The notes under the pieces are model-generated. The model searched no databases. It worked only from the letters and a program-made list of their open reading frames with translations, and was not told the origin of the DNA. A stretch of 64,000 bases of DNA, taken from contig CAVRYA010000004.1 in the NCBI GenBank assembly GCA_963725315.1, positions 62,001 through 126,000 of the forward strand, given 5' to 3'. This DNA comes from JBBRHQ01 sp963725315 (GTDB lineage Bacteria; Actinomycetota; Thermoleophilia; Solirubrobacterales; 70-9). Both the position numbers and the translations under genes were made by a program. Below, one piece after another: positions 26,114 to 33,853 of the stretch. Each line of letters begins with the position of its first letter. The first letter of the stretch is position 1.

Positions 26114-26590
26114 ATGGCCAGCACCGACGTAAGCAGTGGATCCACGGGCGGGACGCAGAGCGCTTTGGGCGTGGACATGAACCTCGAGGTCGTGACCTTG
26201 CCCGTCTCGGATGTCGATCGGGCGAAGAGCTTCTACCAGAGCCTCGGATGGCGCTTCGACATCGACCTGGTCGTCAGCGACGAAGTCCGGACGGTGCAGT
26301 TCACGCCGCCCCACTCGCAGTGCTCGATCCAGTTCGGCAAGGGGCGCACCACGGCTGAGCCCGGGTCCGCCCAGAGCCTGATCCTCGTGGTCGACGACAT
26401 CGACGCCGCCCGGGACGACCTCATCAGCCGTGGCGTCGACGTCAGCGATGTGCAGGAGGCGCGGCCTCCGGGTTTCGACCAGGGAGGACGCTCGTACTTC
26501 GCGCGCGCGTCGTTCAGCGACCCCGACGGCAACGGCTGGGAGCTCCAAGAGATCACTACCCGTCTTCCCGGTCGGGAATGGGGAGATTGA
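26114..26590 (+). CDS. VOC-superfamily (glyoxalase/dioxygenase fold) protein
   Basis: About 158 residues. A low-complexity start is followed by NLEVVTLPVSDVDRAKSFYQ, the usual first strand-helix of VOC proteins, then LGWRFDIDLV, VQFTPPHSQCSIQFGKG, AQSLILVVDDIDAARDDLIS and FSDPDGNGWELQEITTRLPG. The metal-binding His/Glu pattern of classical glyoxalase I is only partly kept. It may bind or modify a small toxic compound. ATG follows GGAGGT. The small gene at 26592 begins one base after its stop, so they form an operon. Confidence 0.82.
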   Translation: MASTDVSSGSTGGTQSALGVDMNLEVVTLPVSDVDRAKSFYQSLGWRFDIDLVVSDEVRTVQFTPPHSQCSIQFGKGRTTAEPGSAQSLILVVDDIDAARDDLISRGVDVSDVQEARPPGFDQGGRSYFARASFSDPDGNGWELQEITTRLPGREWGD

Positions 26591-26591
26591 C

Positions 26592-26801
26592 GTGGACGTT
26601 GCCTCCTTGGCAGAGCTCTTGCACGAGACGGCCGAGCATCACGGCTCTTTCGAGGCGATCGCCCCAGCGCACGACTGGTGGGACTGGTACGCGGCCTACA
26701 TGGACGCCCGTGAGAGCGGCAGCAGTCCTGAGGAGGCTTCTGCAGCCGCCGGGCGCTACATGGCGGAGGTCAAGCACGTCGTCGTCGCGCCGCTGGAGTG
26801 A
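26592..26801 (+). CDS. Small conserved protein downstream of VOC gene
   Basis: A 69-residue frame, GTG start directly after the VOC stop (TGACGTG). It contains LAELLHETAEHHGSFEAIAP, HDWWDWYAAYMDARESGSSP and ASAAAGRYMAEVKHVVVAP. The tryptophan-rich HDWWDWYAAYMDAR segment looks strongly conserved. Such short proteins commonly accompany VOC genes in actinobacteria; the function is not known. Helical throughout, no TM helix. Confidence 0.65.
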   Translation: MDVASLAELLHETAEHHGSFEAIAPAHDWWDWYAAYMDARESGSSPEEASAAAGRYMAEVKHVVVAPLE

Positions 26802-26879
26802 AGGCCGTCTGGCCCCAACCGCGCCGACATCGATGCGCAGCCGCCGAGTGAGCTGCATGCCACACCTAACGTAAAACCG

Positions 26880-27428
26880 GTGCCTGTGGCCCCGTCGAGC
26901 CCGCTCCCGCCGGTCGGAGATAGCGATCACGTCACGGGTTCCGACTCCCCCGACGTGACGCTGGTCGAATACGGCGATTTCGGATGTCCGTACTGCTTCG
27001 CCGCCAGTATGCCGATGAGGTCGCTCTTGGATCGCTTCGAAACTCTCCGCCTCGTGTGGCGGCACTTCCCCGACGCCGAGCTGCACCCCGGAGCGGACCT
27101 CGCGGCGGAGCTCTCCGAGCTGGCGGGGATGCACGAAAAGTTCTGGGAGGCGCATTCGCTGCTCCTCGCTGGGCGCGCGCGATTCTCGCGTGAGGACCTC
27201 CTGGACGCCGCGCGGCGGCTCGAGCTGGATCCAGCTGAGGCGGCCGAGGCGCTTGCCAAGCGCAGCTTTCGCGAGCGTGTCCTCGCGGACATCGACGGGG
27301 GCAGGCAAGCCGGAGTGCACGGCACGCCGACGTTCTTCGTCGACGGCGAGCGCCTGGACGGGCCCTGGCGCCAGCTCGCGCAGATCGTTCCGGCGCGGCT
27401 CGAAGACATGAAACGATCAGTTGACTAA
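26880..27428 (+). CDS. DsbA-family thioredoxin-fold protein
   Basis: About 182 residues. DVTLVEYGDFGCPYCFAASM carries a CPYC active site; the helical insert VWRHFPDAELHPGADLAAEL follows; and VHGTPTFFVDGERLDGPW supplies the cis-proline loop of the thioredoxin fold. This matches DsbA/FrnE-like oxidoreductases. No signal peptide is evident, so it may act in the cytoplasm. GTG start; it is 12 nt upstream of the UBP zinc finger gene, with which it may be co-transcribed. Confidence 0.85.
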   Translation: MPVAPSSPLPPVGDSDHVTGSDSPDVTLVEYGDFGCPYCFAASMPMRSLLDRFETLRLVWRHFPDAELHPGADLAAELSELAGMHEKFWEAHSLLLAGRARFSREDLLDAARRLELDPAEAAEALAKRSFRERVLADIDGGRQAGVHGTPTFFVDGERLDGPWRQLAQIVPARLEDMKRSVD

Positions 27429-27439
27429 AGGGCGCGCCA

Positions 27440-27755
27440 ATGGCCACATGTACCCATCTCGATCACGTCCAGATCACGGAGCTCCCGGAGGCCGTCGAGG
27501 GCTGCGAGGAGTGCCTGGCCGACCGGTGGCCAGTGGCTGCACTTGCGGATCTGCTTGGAGTGCGGCAAGGTTGGGTGCTGCGACGACTCACCCAACCGTC
27601 ACGCGAGCGCGCACGCCGAGAGCAGCGGCCATCCTCTGATCCGATCTCTGGAGCCGGGCGAGGAATGGTCCTGGTGTTTCGTGGACGAGGTCGCCATGCT
27701 GATCGCCGACCTGCAGGGCGAGACCCGGATCCCGCCCTCACCGCTTGCTGGATGA
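27440..27755 (+). CDS. UBP-type zinc finger protein (one frameshift)
   Basis: The N-terminal frame has MATCTHLDHVQITELPEAVE and GCEECLADRW. After one extra base near 27530 it continues WLHLRICLECGKVGCCDDSP, NRHASAHAESSGHPLIRSLE and EPGEEWSWCFVDEVAMLIAD. The Cys/His spacing is that of the ubiquitin-specific-protease type zinc finger (zf-UBP) found as a stand-alone 100-residue protein in many actinobacteria. Its bacterial ligand is not established. It is one of few frameshifts in the 14-33 kb block. Confidence 0.8.
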
Positions 27756-27788
27756 CTGGAAGGCTCACACACCAAGCAAGGAGCATGC

Positions 27789-28256
27789 ATGGCCACGATC
27801 CACCTCCACAAGACGACCACTTCGACGCCAGAGCAGTTCGTCGCCGCGCTCACCGACTTCGGACCGGGCCGTAAGGATCTCTTCCCGAACAGCACCGACG
27901 ACTACCTCGAGGTGCATGACCAAGGCCCCACTGAGGCCGACGTGACGGAGGGCTCGAGCGGCATCTGGGAACGCCTGCACTACGACTGGTCCGACCCCAA
28001 CCGCGTCGTCATGACGACCACCGACTCCAATACGTGGGGAGGCAACTCGGGCCACACCTACACGTTCACGCGGCAGTCCGACGGGACAACCGACCTGGAC
28101 GTCGTCGTGGTACGGGACGGCAAGACCCTCAAGGGACGGGCGCTCGGGATCGTGCTCGCGATCTTCGGCAAGCGCGTGCTGGGAGGGGCGTTGGAAAAGA
28201 CCGTCAAGGCCGTCGAAGCCCGCAACGACCGGCCGAGCGCGGCGGAATCCACCTAG
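27789..28256 (+). CDS. SRPBCC/START-like protein
   Basis: About 155 residues. MATIHLHKTTTSTPEQFVAA is followed by a RKDLFPNSTDDYLEVHDQGP segment, ADVTEGSSGIWERLHYDWSD and HTYTFTRQSDGTTDLDVVVV. The helix-grip pattern resembles polyketide cyclase/dehydrase proteins (SRPBCC), which bind hydrophobic ligands. The C-terminal helix GIVLAIFGKRVLGGALEKTV may be amphipathic. The last 4 nt overlap the convergent gene. Ligand unknown. Confidence 0.65.
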   Translation: MATIHLHKTTTSTPEQFVAALTDFGPGRKDLFPNSTDDYLEVHDQGPTEADVTEGSSGIWERLHYDWSDPNRVVMTTTDSNTWGGNSGHTYTFTRQSDGTTDLDVVVVRDGKTLKGRALGIVLAIFGKRVLGGALEKTVKAVEARNDRPSAAEST

Positions 28257-29173
28257 ACACCGTTCGTCCGCCGGCATCGGCGGCGTCGACCCGCCGATGC
28301 GGGAAGCGATGGGCGAGTGACACGTTCAAGTACACGACCCGCGAACGGCATGTGCCGAGGGCGCCATACGTGTCGCTCCTCGAAGGGCCAGGCGTAGATC
28401 GGCTTTCCGCAGCGAACCATCTCGAGCAGGCGCGGTTCGGCGAGCTCCTCGGCGGACCACTCGTAAAGACGTTGCAGCCGCGGAACGATCACCGCGTAGT
28501 CGAGCATCCGGCCTAGACGCTGCTCGTCGGCGATATAGCGCGCGACGTCGCGGTCGAGCGGATAGCGGTTCGGGAGCACACGTCTGAGTGAGAGAAACAC
28601 TCCTGCCATCCCGAGCCGCGGATCGCCTACCAGGCGGCCGAGCGGAGCCAACCGCCCCAGCGCCAGGCGAGGCGCCGCGACGAGTGCGTGCGCGTACAGC
28701 ACGCGCACCATCGCGACGTTCATGAAGAAGCGCTCCGGTGCGCCCTCCGCTTCGGCGAGTCCCCGATGCTCCAGGTAACCGCCCACAATGCTCGCGTTGT
28801 GGGCTCGGTACCAGTTGTGCCCCGTCGGTCTGGCGCCGAACTCCAGCCAGAGCCGCACGGCTTGCGATGATGGCTCCCCGGCCAGGCCACCGAGCAGCGC
28901 GATGGTTTCGCATCCGTCCCGCAGCAGCCGCTCGTTGACCGCCCGCCACCACACGCTGCCGGGCGGTGACGCGTCGAGCGGATTGAGCACACCGCGGCGC
29001 GCCTGCCAGCGCATGAACGACAACGCCGCCCGTCGGAATGGCAGGTGTCGCGGCGCGCGGCCCGTCGGCCCGTGGAACACTCGCGCCATCAACCCAAGAC
29101 GCGCCGCAGGATCGTCGCGCACGGCGACGACCTGCGCCTCAGCTCGAGCGAGCGCGCCTGTGTGCTGGCTCAT
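28253..29173 (-). CDS. Conserved protein of unknown function
   Basis: About 306 residues. Recognisable stretches are LPFRRAALSFMRWQARRGVL, PGSVWWRAVNERLLRDGCET, GHNWYRAHNASIVGGYLEHR, RFFMNVAMVRVLYAHALVAA and RLGMAGVFLSLRRVLPNRYP. The repeated WxxxNxR and N-rich helical pieces look enzymatic but no catalytic motif is obvious, and no TM helix is clear. I do not recognise a named family. ATG start. Confidence 0.6.
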   Translation of the reverse strand: MSQHTGALARAEAQVVAVRDDPAARLGLMARVFHGPTGRAPRHLPFRRAALSFMRWQARRGVLNPLDASPPGSVWWRAVNERLLRDGCETIALLGGLAGEPSSQAVRLWLEFGARPTGHNWYRAHNASIVGGYLEHRGLAEAEGAPERFFMNVAMVRVLYAHALVAAPRLALGRLAPLGRLVGDPRLGMAGVFLSLRRVLPNRYPLDRDVARYIADEQRLGRMLDYAVIVPRLQRLYEWSAEELAEPRLLEMVRCGKPIYAWPFEERHVWRPRHMPFAGRVLERVTRPSLPASAGRRRRCRRTNGV

Positions 29174-29395
29174 CCCGAGAAGTGATAGCGGTACGACGAC
29201 CTCCTAAGGGGCGGCCCGTGCGTGAAGCGGGGATGACCGACTGTCGCTTCCAAAGAGAAGCGCAACGCGGTGCCGCGAACAGCCAGGCGCCGGGCGGGCC
29301 CAACCGATCGCCAGCGCGGCCACCGCGCCGAGCAGCAACGCCACCGCGAGCGGGCGGTAGAGGGGCGCCCCGCCCCTTGATCGTTCGCTTGGCAG
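29174..29395. other. Intergenic, about 220 nt, nothing recognised
   Basis: Between two minus-strand genes. A minus-strand stretch reads PLYRPLAVALLLGAVAALAI followed by GWARPA, which resembles one TM helix, but has no start codon and follows an in-frame stop, so I do not call a gene. No strong hairpin. Confidence 0.4.
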
Positions 29396-29773
29396 CTAGC
29401 CGAGCGCTTTCAGCGCCTTGGCGCTGTCGCCCTCGAACTCGCCTCGCACCACCTTGCCATCGCGGTACTCCATGAGGTGCAGGAAGGGGGCCTCGAAGCT
29501 GCCTCCCTTGCCGGTACCGCGCTGCGTACCGGTGACGATCACCTTGTCGCCAGCCTCAATGAACTCGGACGGCTCGACGCTGAAGCTCGACCAGTAGTTC
29601 GGGATCTGCGCGAAGTTCTCCATAATCGCATCGCGGCCGCGCGTCACCCCGCCGAGCGGCAGCTCATCCGAGGTTTGCCACTCCGCGTCCTCGGCGAATC
29701 CCGCCTTCAACGTCTCGAGATCACCGCTACTGAACGCACGATAGGCGTCCTTAGCTGCATCCGCGTTTCCCAT
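29396..29773 (-). CDS. SnoaL-like / ketosteroid-isomerase-like protein
   Basis: About 125 residues: NADAAKDAYRAFSSGDLETL, AGFAEDAEWQTSDELPLGGV, RGRDAIMENFAQIPNYWSSF, EFIEAGDKVIVTGTQRGTGK and HLMEYRDGKVVRGEFEGDSA. This is the standard SnoaL-like order of first helix, DAEW strand and conserved sheet. The ligand or reaction is not predictable. Four genes with this fold lie between 13.5 and 29.8 kb. Confidence 0.8.
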   Translation of the reverse strand: MGNADAAKDAYRAFSSGDLETLKAGFAEDAEWQTSDELPLGGVTRGRDAIMENFAQIPNYWSSFSVEPSEFIEAGDKVIVTGTQRGTGKGGSFEAPFLHLMEYRDGKVVRGEFEGDSAKALKALG

Positions 29774-29841
29774 CTCCGCCTCCTCCGTTAGGGCAATGGT
29801 TGCGGTCCTCTGGAGCCGATGCCTTCGCAGGGGGCTGCGGC

Positions 29842-29872
29842 AAGAGGTCGATCAATAGGAATTCGACCTCTT
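29842..29872. repeat. Perfect 10-bp inverted repeat
   Basis: AAGAGGTCGA and TCGACCTCTT are separated by 11 nt (TCAATAGGAAT). It lies about 70 nt upstream of the SnoaL-like gene start at 29773 and 66 nt from the fragment gene at 29938. Without a T run it could be an operator; a hairpin terminator of the fragment gene is an alternative. Confidence 0.4.
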
Positions 29873-29937
29873 AGAACCCCGGTCCTTATGAGTTAGAAGA
29901 GTGACCGGCTGGCGCAGGGCTTGGGCAATCTGGGGGA

Positions 29938-30240
29938 CTAGACAGTGCCCTCGAACGTAGCCCGATCTTGCTCCGATGTGACTCGGTCGATCTTGCCTGA
30001 GAAGAAGTACTTGGCCAGCGGTTCGGCCCCCGAGAGCTCGACTCCCTGCCGTGGCGCGAGGTTCAGCCGGGTCCGACCCTCCTCCAGCGGGGTTGCCTCG
30101 AGTATCCAGTCCCGGCACTCCGCCAGGGTCGCCTCTCGATCCCTGGCGGCTCTCCGCAGGCGGTCGAGCTCGGGTTGGCAGCGAAACGGAGGCTGGAAGT
30201 GTGGTTGTTGGCGAGTAAGTCCGACGCCTGAATCGTATGG
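29938..30240 (-). pseudogene. C-terminal fragment of an unrecognised protein
   Basis: A minus-strand frame without a proper start contains QQPHFQPPFRCQPELDRLRR, ATLAECRDWILEATPLEEGR, TRLNLAPRQGVELSGAEPLA and KYFFSGKIDRVTSEQDRATF followed by EGTV and a TAG at 29938. The composition is protein-like and continuous for about 100 residues. It adjoins a tRNA-like relic, so it may be what remains of element cargo or of a recombinase, but I cannot identify it. Confidence 0.4.
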
Positions 30241-30290
30241 CGCATTCGGGCGCAGCGGGTGCCGGGCCCGAGAGGCAGGTCATCGGGGTG

Positions 30291-30350
30291 AGGTGGGCTA
30301 GCCGGACTCCAACCGGCGACCTCCTGGGTGCGATCCGGGCGCTCTCTAGG
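30291..30350 (-). repeat. tRNA-Ala-like relic (3' two-thirds)
   Basis: On the minus strand the T arm is GCCGG TTGGAGT CCGGC with a perfect 5-bp stem (consensus TTCGA changed to TTGGA). The anticodon arm is CCCGG ATCGCAC CCAGG, loop anticodon CGC, with one mismatch. AGGTC, the usual variable-loop bases, lies between them, and TAGCCCACC follows as acceptor 3' strand. The 5' acceptor strand and D arm are not recognisable. It resembles the part of a tRNA copied at an attachment site rather than a functional gene. Confidence 0.45.
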
Positions 30351-30401
30351 AACCGGTGCTCGGCGATCGCCTCGGGGCTACCCCGAGGGCGTCGGGGTGA
30401 G

Positions 30402-31091
30402 CTAGCGCCCCCTGTCGGGTGCGGGTCTGGTTGTGAGGGTGGCAGTCACCTCCAGTCGGCGCGAACCTCTGGAGACGCTGACCTTGATCTCCTCCCCAGG
30501 GGCGTGGGAGCCGATGATCTGGAGCAGGTCATCGACGCTCCCAACCGGGGTGTCGTCAAGAGCGGTGATCAGATCGCCGCGCCGGAGTCCCGCCGTGGCG
30601 GCCGGACCGTTTGTCGTGGTCGAGACGACCACGGCGCCCTTCCCTCCCGCGGCCCCGTCCCGGACATTGACGCCAAGATAGGCGGTGGCTGACTGGACCT
30701 CGGTCAGGGTGAAGCGGTGCGAGCCTCGGACGACCCTGATCGTGAACTGCTCGCCCACCTTGGGGGTGCCGATCGAACCGATCAATTCGGCCGCGCTCTC
30801 GACGCGGGTGCCGTTATAGGTGAGGATCACATCGCCCCGCTTCAAGCGTGACTTGCTGTCTGGCTTCACCGAGAGCACGACTGCGCCAGGCTCGCCGGCC
30901 GTGGTCGACCCGAGCGTTGCGCCAAAGAAGTCGCCTGCGTCGAGATTCGAAGTCTGGGTGGCCCCCGGCCTAGGGTGCGCGGCTTCATTCGAGCCTGTTT
31001 CCTCTCCGCCGCCGCAGCCGGCGATACCGAACGCGGTGACCGACACGGCCACCAGCGATGCGATCCGGACCCTGGGTGCCGCCTCGTTCAC
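30402..31091 (-). CDS. Lipoprotein with two PDZ domains
   Basis: GTG opens VNEAAPRVRIASLVAVSVTA followed by FGIAGCGGG, a lipoprotein signal peptide with lipobox IAGC. Two PDZ-like domains follow, each with a GDVILTYNGT-type or GDLITALDDT-type loop: PDSKSRLKRGDVILTYNGTR, then GPAATAGLRRGDLITALDDT and VGSVDDLLQIIGSHAPGEEI. This resembles the PDZ half of HtrA-like proteases without a protease domain. It is probably exported and membrane-anchored, binding misfolded or partner proteins. The length is about 230 residues, and it is intact. Confidence 0.82.
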   Translation of the reverse strand: MNEAAPRVRIASLVAVSVTAFGIAGCGGGEETGSNEAAHPRPGATQTSNLDAGDFFGATLGSTTAGEPGAVVLSVKPDSKSRLKRGDVILTYNGTRVESAAELIGSIGTPKVGEQFTIRVVRGSHRFTLTEVQSATAYLGVNVRDGAAGGKGAVVVSTTTNGPAATAGLRRGDLITALDDTPVGSVDDLLQIIGSHAPGEEIKVSVSRGSRRLEVTATLTTRPAPDRGR

Positions 31092-31200
31092 GAAGAGGAT
31101 CCTCCCTCCCGCATCGTATGCACTCGGCTCGGCGGATTGGCCGCTCGGATCGCCCTCGGCTTCGGTCGAGGCGGTTGATTCCGTGTCTGGTCCGGCCCCT

Positions 31201-31228
31201 CCAAGGCGGTTCCGCGGAACCGCCTTGG
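31201..31228. repeat. 28-bp perfect palindrome
   Basis: The arms CCAAGGCGGTTCCG and CGGAACCGCCTTGG are exact reverse complements with no spacer. It lies between the start of the PDZ lipoprotein gene (31091) and the stop of the GST gene (31306), which makes it either a bidirectional termination hairpin or an operator. Its core resembles the repeat at 14934-14955. Confidence 0.5.
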
Positions 31229-31305
31229 GCCGCGTCGGGAGGCCGCCACCGACCCTGCATTGCGGTGGCGCAACCTGAATCCGTAGAGGTGTGGAGACAG
31301 CTCGC

Positions 31306-32091
31306 TTAGGCGGCCGCGCTCGCCGCCACCTCGGCCGAGCTGCCCCGGTGGCGCGCATACATCTCGCCCACCCACTGCCCGCCCGGCCGGGCCATCAGCT
31401 CCTCGCGCAGCTCCTGCACGGCCGGCACCACGGTCGCCGGCGCGTAGGGGCGCTCCGGCGGCGCCAGCAGCGGCGTGAACAGGGAGGCGGCGGAGAGATC
31501 GGCGACCGAGAAGCGCTCACCGACCAGGTAGCCGGAGGGTTGCAGCTCGGCCTCGACGCGGTCCATCGCCGCGACGATCTCATCGCGCGCCCGGGCGGCG
31601 CTCTCGTCGTTGACGCTGTAGTCGGCCCGGACCATGCGGCTCGCCACCGGCGCCGTCGCCCGCAGCAGTCGCTCCCGGGTCGGGCTCGGCTTGGTGAAGA
31701 GCGCCCCGACCACCGCGTCGGGATCGGGCAGCGTGTAATGCCAGACGAACCGCCGTACGGCCGGCGCCAGCTCCTCGTCGAAGAAATCCTCCAGCTCCAG
31801 TGCCCGGGTCCGCTCCGACCGGTCCGCGGGGTAGAGCGCCGGCTCGGGCCGGTAATCCTCCAGCGCCGCGATGATCGCCGTCGAGTCGCCGATCCGCCTC
31901 CCCTCGAGGTCGAGGACCGGCAGGCGCCGCTGGGAGCCGCGGGTGAGGATCATTGCCCGCACGCCGTGCAGGCCGGGCATCGGCTCCCGGCGCTCGTGGG
32001 GGATCCCCTTGTAGTCGAGCGCCCAGCGAGCCTTCTCGTTGTAATGGGAGATCTCTAGATGCCAGAGGACGACCGCCACGTCTCCGACCAT
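31306..32091 (-). CDS. Glutathione S-transferase-like protein
   Basis: About 261 residues. The thioredoxin-like N-terminal domain has LWHLEISHYNEKARWALDYK followed by GIPHERRE and the conserved RRLPVLDLEGRRIGDSTAII segment. The helical C-terminal domain carries LELEDFFDEELAPAVRRFVW and GYLVGERFSVADLSAASLFT. Actinobacteria generally use mycothiol rather than glutathione, so the real thiol cofactor is open. The SHYNEKARW motif supports the GST fold. ATG at 32091. Confidence 0.85.
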   Translation of the reverse strand: MVGDVAVVLWHLEISHYNEKARWALDYKGIPHERREPMPGLHGVRAMILTRGSQRRLPVLDLEGRRIGDSTAIIAALEDYRPEPALYPADRSERTRALELEDFFDEELAPAVRRFVWHYTLPDPDAVVGALFTKPSPTRERLLRATAPVASRMVRADYSVNDESAARARDEIVAAMDRVEAELQPSGYLVGERFSVADLSAASLFTPLLAPPERPYAPATVVPAVQELREELMARPGGQWVGEMYARHRGSSAEVAASAAA

Positions 32092-32167
32092 ACACCCGTC
32101 CCCATCGCCGCCGGCGTCCCCTCTCAGAGGCCGTACTCCTCGACGGTGTCGCGTTTTCGCGAAGGAC

Positions 32168-32192
32168 GTTTACCCGCAACCCCAGTGGGGCA
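32168..32192 (+). promoter_or_regulatory. Weak SigB-like promoter candidate before the BrkB-like gene
   Basis: GTTTAC, 13 nt, GGGGCA. The -35 and spacing fit the group at 40.8-54.0 kb but the -10 departs from GGGTA. Low confidence. Confidence 0.25.
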
Positions 32193-32288
32193 GGCCAAAG
32201 TGACGAGACTCGTGAGACACCTCGCCGCGTCGCGGTCAGCAGGCTGCTCTTCCGCTGAGAGCTTCCCGAGGAAAGAGGGCGGAGATCC

Positions 32289-33293
32289 ATGGCAACCGAC
32301 GCAACTCAGAGGACCGAGACCGAGAGCGAGCGCGCGCAGGCGCAGTCCCGGCGCGACTATCGCCCGACCGGAGCCCCGGCGAAGACCGGCGTGTTCGCGA
32401 CGCTGAAGCGCACCGCGACCGAGTTCCAGGAGGACAACCTGACCGACTGGGCGGCTGCGCTGACCTACTACGGGCTGCTCTCTCTGTTCCCGGCGCTGAT
32501 CGCCCTGGTGGCGATCGTCGGCCTCTTCGGTGACCCGAAATCGACCACGCAGACGATCACCGACATGGTCACCTCGATCGGGCCGAAGTCCGCGGCGCAG
32601 ACCTTCGCGGACCCGATCCGCTCGATCACATCCAACCGAGCCGGCGCCGGGATCGCGCTGATCGTCGGCCTTGCCGTGGCGCTGTGGTCGGCCTCGGGCT
32701 ACGTCGGCGCCTTCATGCGAGCCTCGCACATCATCTACGAGACGCCGGAGGGGCGGCCCTTCTGGAAGCTGCGACCGCTGCAGATCGCGGTCACCCTGGC
32801 GATGATCCTGATGATGGCGATCGTCGCCCTCGGGCTGGTCCTCACCGGGCCGATCGTGAAAGCGGTGGCCGAGCCGATCGGGCTCTCCAGCACCGCGACG
32901 ACGATCTGGGACATCGCCAAGTGGCCGGTGCTCGCGGCGATCTTCATCACGATGATCTCGCTGCTCTACTACGCCTCGCCCAACGTCAAGCTTCGCGGCT
33001 TCCGCTGGGTCACCCCGGGCAGCGTCTTCGCGCTGGTGGCCTGGGTCATAGCCTCCGCGGCCTTCGCCTTCTACGTCGCCAACTTCGGGTCCTACAACAA
33101 GACCTACGGGGCGCTCGGCGGGCTGATCGTCCTTCTGATGTGGTTCTGGATCACCAACCTGGCGATCCTCTTCGGTCATCAGCTGAACGCCGAGCGCGAG
33201 CGCAGCCTCGAGATCGAAGAGGGGACGCCCCGCGCCGAGCGCGAGATCCAGCTCGAGCCGCGGGCGGAGCCAAAGGAACAACGGACGACCTGA
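32289..33293 (+). CDS. YihY/BrkB-family membrane protein
   Basis: About 334 residues. After a charged N-terminus (TATEFQEDNLTDWAAALTYY), helices include GLLSLFPALIALVAIVGLFG, AGAGIALIVGLAVALWSASG, VTLAMILMMAIVALGLVLTG, WPVLAAIFITMISLLYYASP, and VFALVAWVIASAAFAFYVAN. FGSYNKTYGALGGLIVLLMW is the family's most conserved stretch. Once annotated as ribonuclease BN, but these are membrane proteins without demonstrated nuclease function. A short ORF and DUF4235 gene follow in the same operon. Confidence 0.88.
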   Translation: MATDATQRTETESERAQAQSRRDYRPTGAPAKTGVFATLKRTATEFQEDNLTDWAAALTYYGLLSLFPALIALVAIVGLFGDPKSTTQTITDMVTSIGPKSAAQTFADPIRSITSNRAGAGIALIVGLAVALWSASGYVGAFMRASHIIYETPEGRPFWKLRPLQIAVTLAMILMMAIVALGLVLTGPIVKAVAEPIGLSSTATTIWDIAKWPVLAAIFITMISLLYYASPNVKLRGFRWVTPGSVFALVAWVIASAAFAFYVANFGSYNKTYGALGGLIVLLMWFWITNLAILFGHQLNAERERSLEIEEGTPRAEREIQLEPRAEPKEQRTT

Positions 33294-33306
33294 GAGGACG
33301 AGAACG

Positions 33307-33393
33307 ATGGCCACAGCGGACACCGCGATGCGGATCGAGCGCCTGCTCGAGAACGACTACGCGCAGGAGCAGCTGCGCGACGGGATGAGCTGA
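33307..33393 (+). CDS. Very short protein, possible truncated phage-shock-like partner
   Basis: ATG 14 nt after the BrkB-like stop opens MATADTAMRIERLLENDYAQ followed by EQLRDGMS and a TGA. The first part resembles the opening of longer actinobacterial coiled-coil proteins (IERLLENDYAQEQLR...), of which this would be the first 28 residues. The next gene's ATG starts 1 nt later. It may be real and coupling-type, or the product of an indel that cut a longer frame. Confidence 0.45.
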   Translation: MATADTAMRIERLLENDYAQEQLRDGMS

Positions 33394-33394
33394 G

Positions 33395-33670
33395 ATGAAG
33401 CTCATCTTTCTCCCGGTCAGCATCATCGCCGGCCTGATCGCCGGCCTGATCGGTCAGAAGATCTTCGAGAAGATCTGGGGGTTGGTCGATGACGAAGAGC
33501 CCCCGGACCCCAAGCATCGGGAGTTCCAGTGGAAAAAGCTGCTCGCCGCCCTGCTCGTGGAGGGCGCGATCTTCCGGCTGGTCAAGGGCCTCACCGACCA
33601 CGGAGCGCGGCGCTCCTTCGCCCGGCTGACCGGTTCCTGGCCGGGGGAGGAAGCTCCCGAGCCCGAGTAG
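33395..33670 (+). CDS. DUF4235 membrane protein
   Basis: About 91 residues. ATG opens MKLIFLPVSIIAGLIAGLIG followed by QKIFEKIWGLVDDEEPPDPK and REFQWKKLLAALLVEGAIFR. Two TM helices and the GLIAGLIGQKIFEKIWG motif match DUF4235, common in actinobacteria. The third gene of the BrkB-like operon. Function not known; association with BrkB-like proteins suggests an envelope role. Confidence 0.75.
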   Translation: MKLIFLPVSIIAGLIAGLIGQKIFEKIWGLVDDEEPPDPKHREFQWKKLLAALLVEGAIFRLVKGLTDHGARRSFARLTGSWPGEEAPEPE

Positions 33671-33853
33671 AGGCAACGGCCGGTTGCGTCCGATGAACGC
33701 GGCCAGGGCCGTTCTCGCTCATCCCAGCCGACTTGGATACCCCCCGCTCGGCAGCCGGCAAACGGCGGCTCGCGGGCGGACCGAAAAAAGTCGGGGACAG
33801 AGGGGCCGGGCTGCATTGAACATCAAATCGTGCAATGATCCCGCGCGGTTTCC

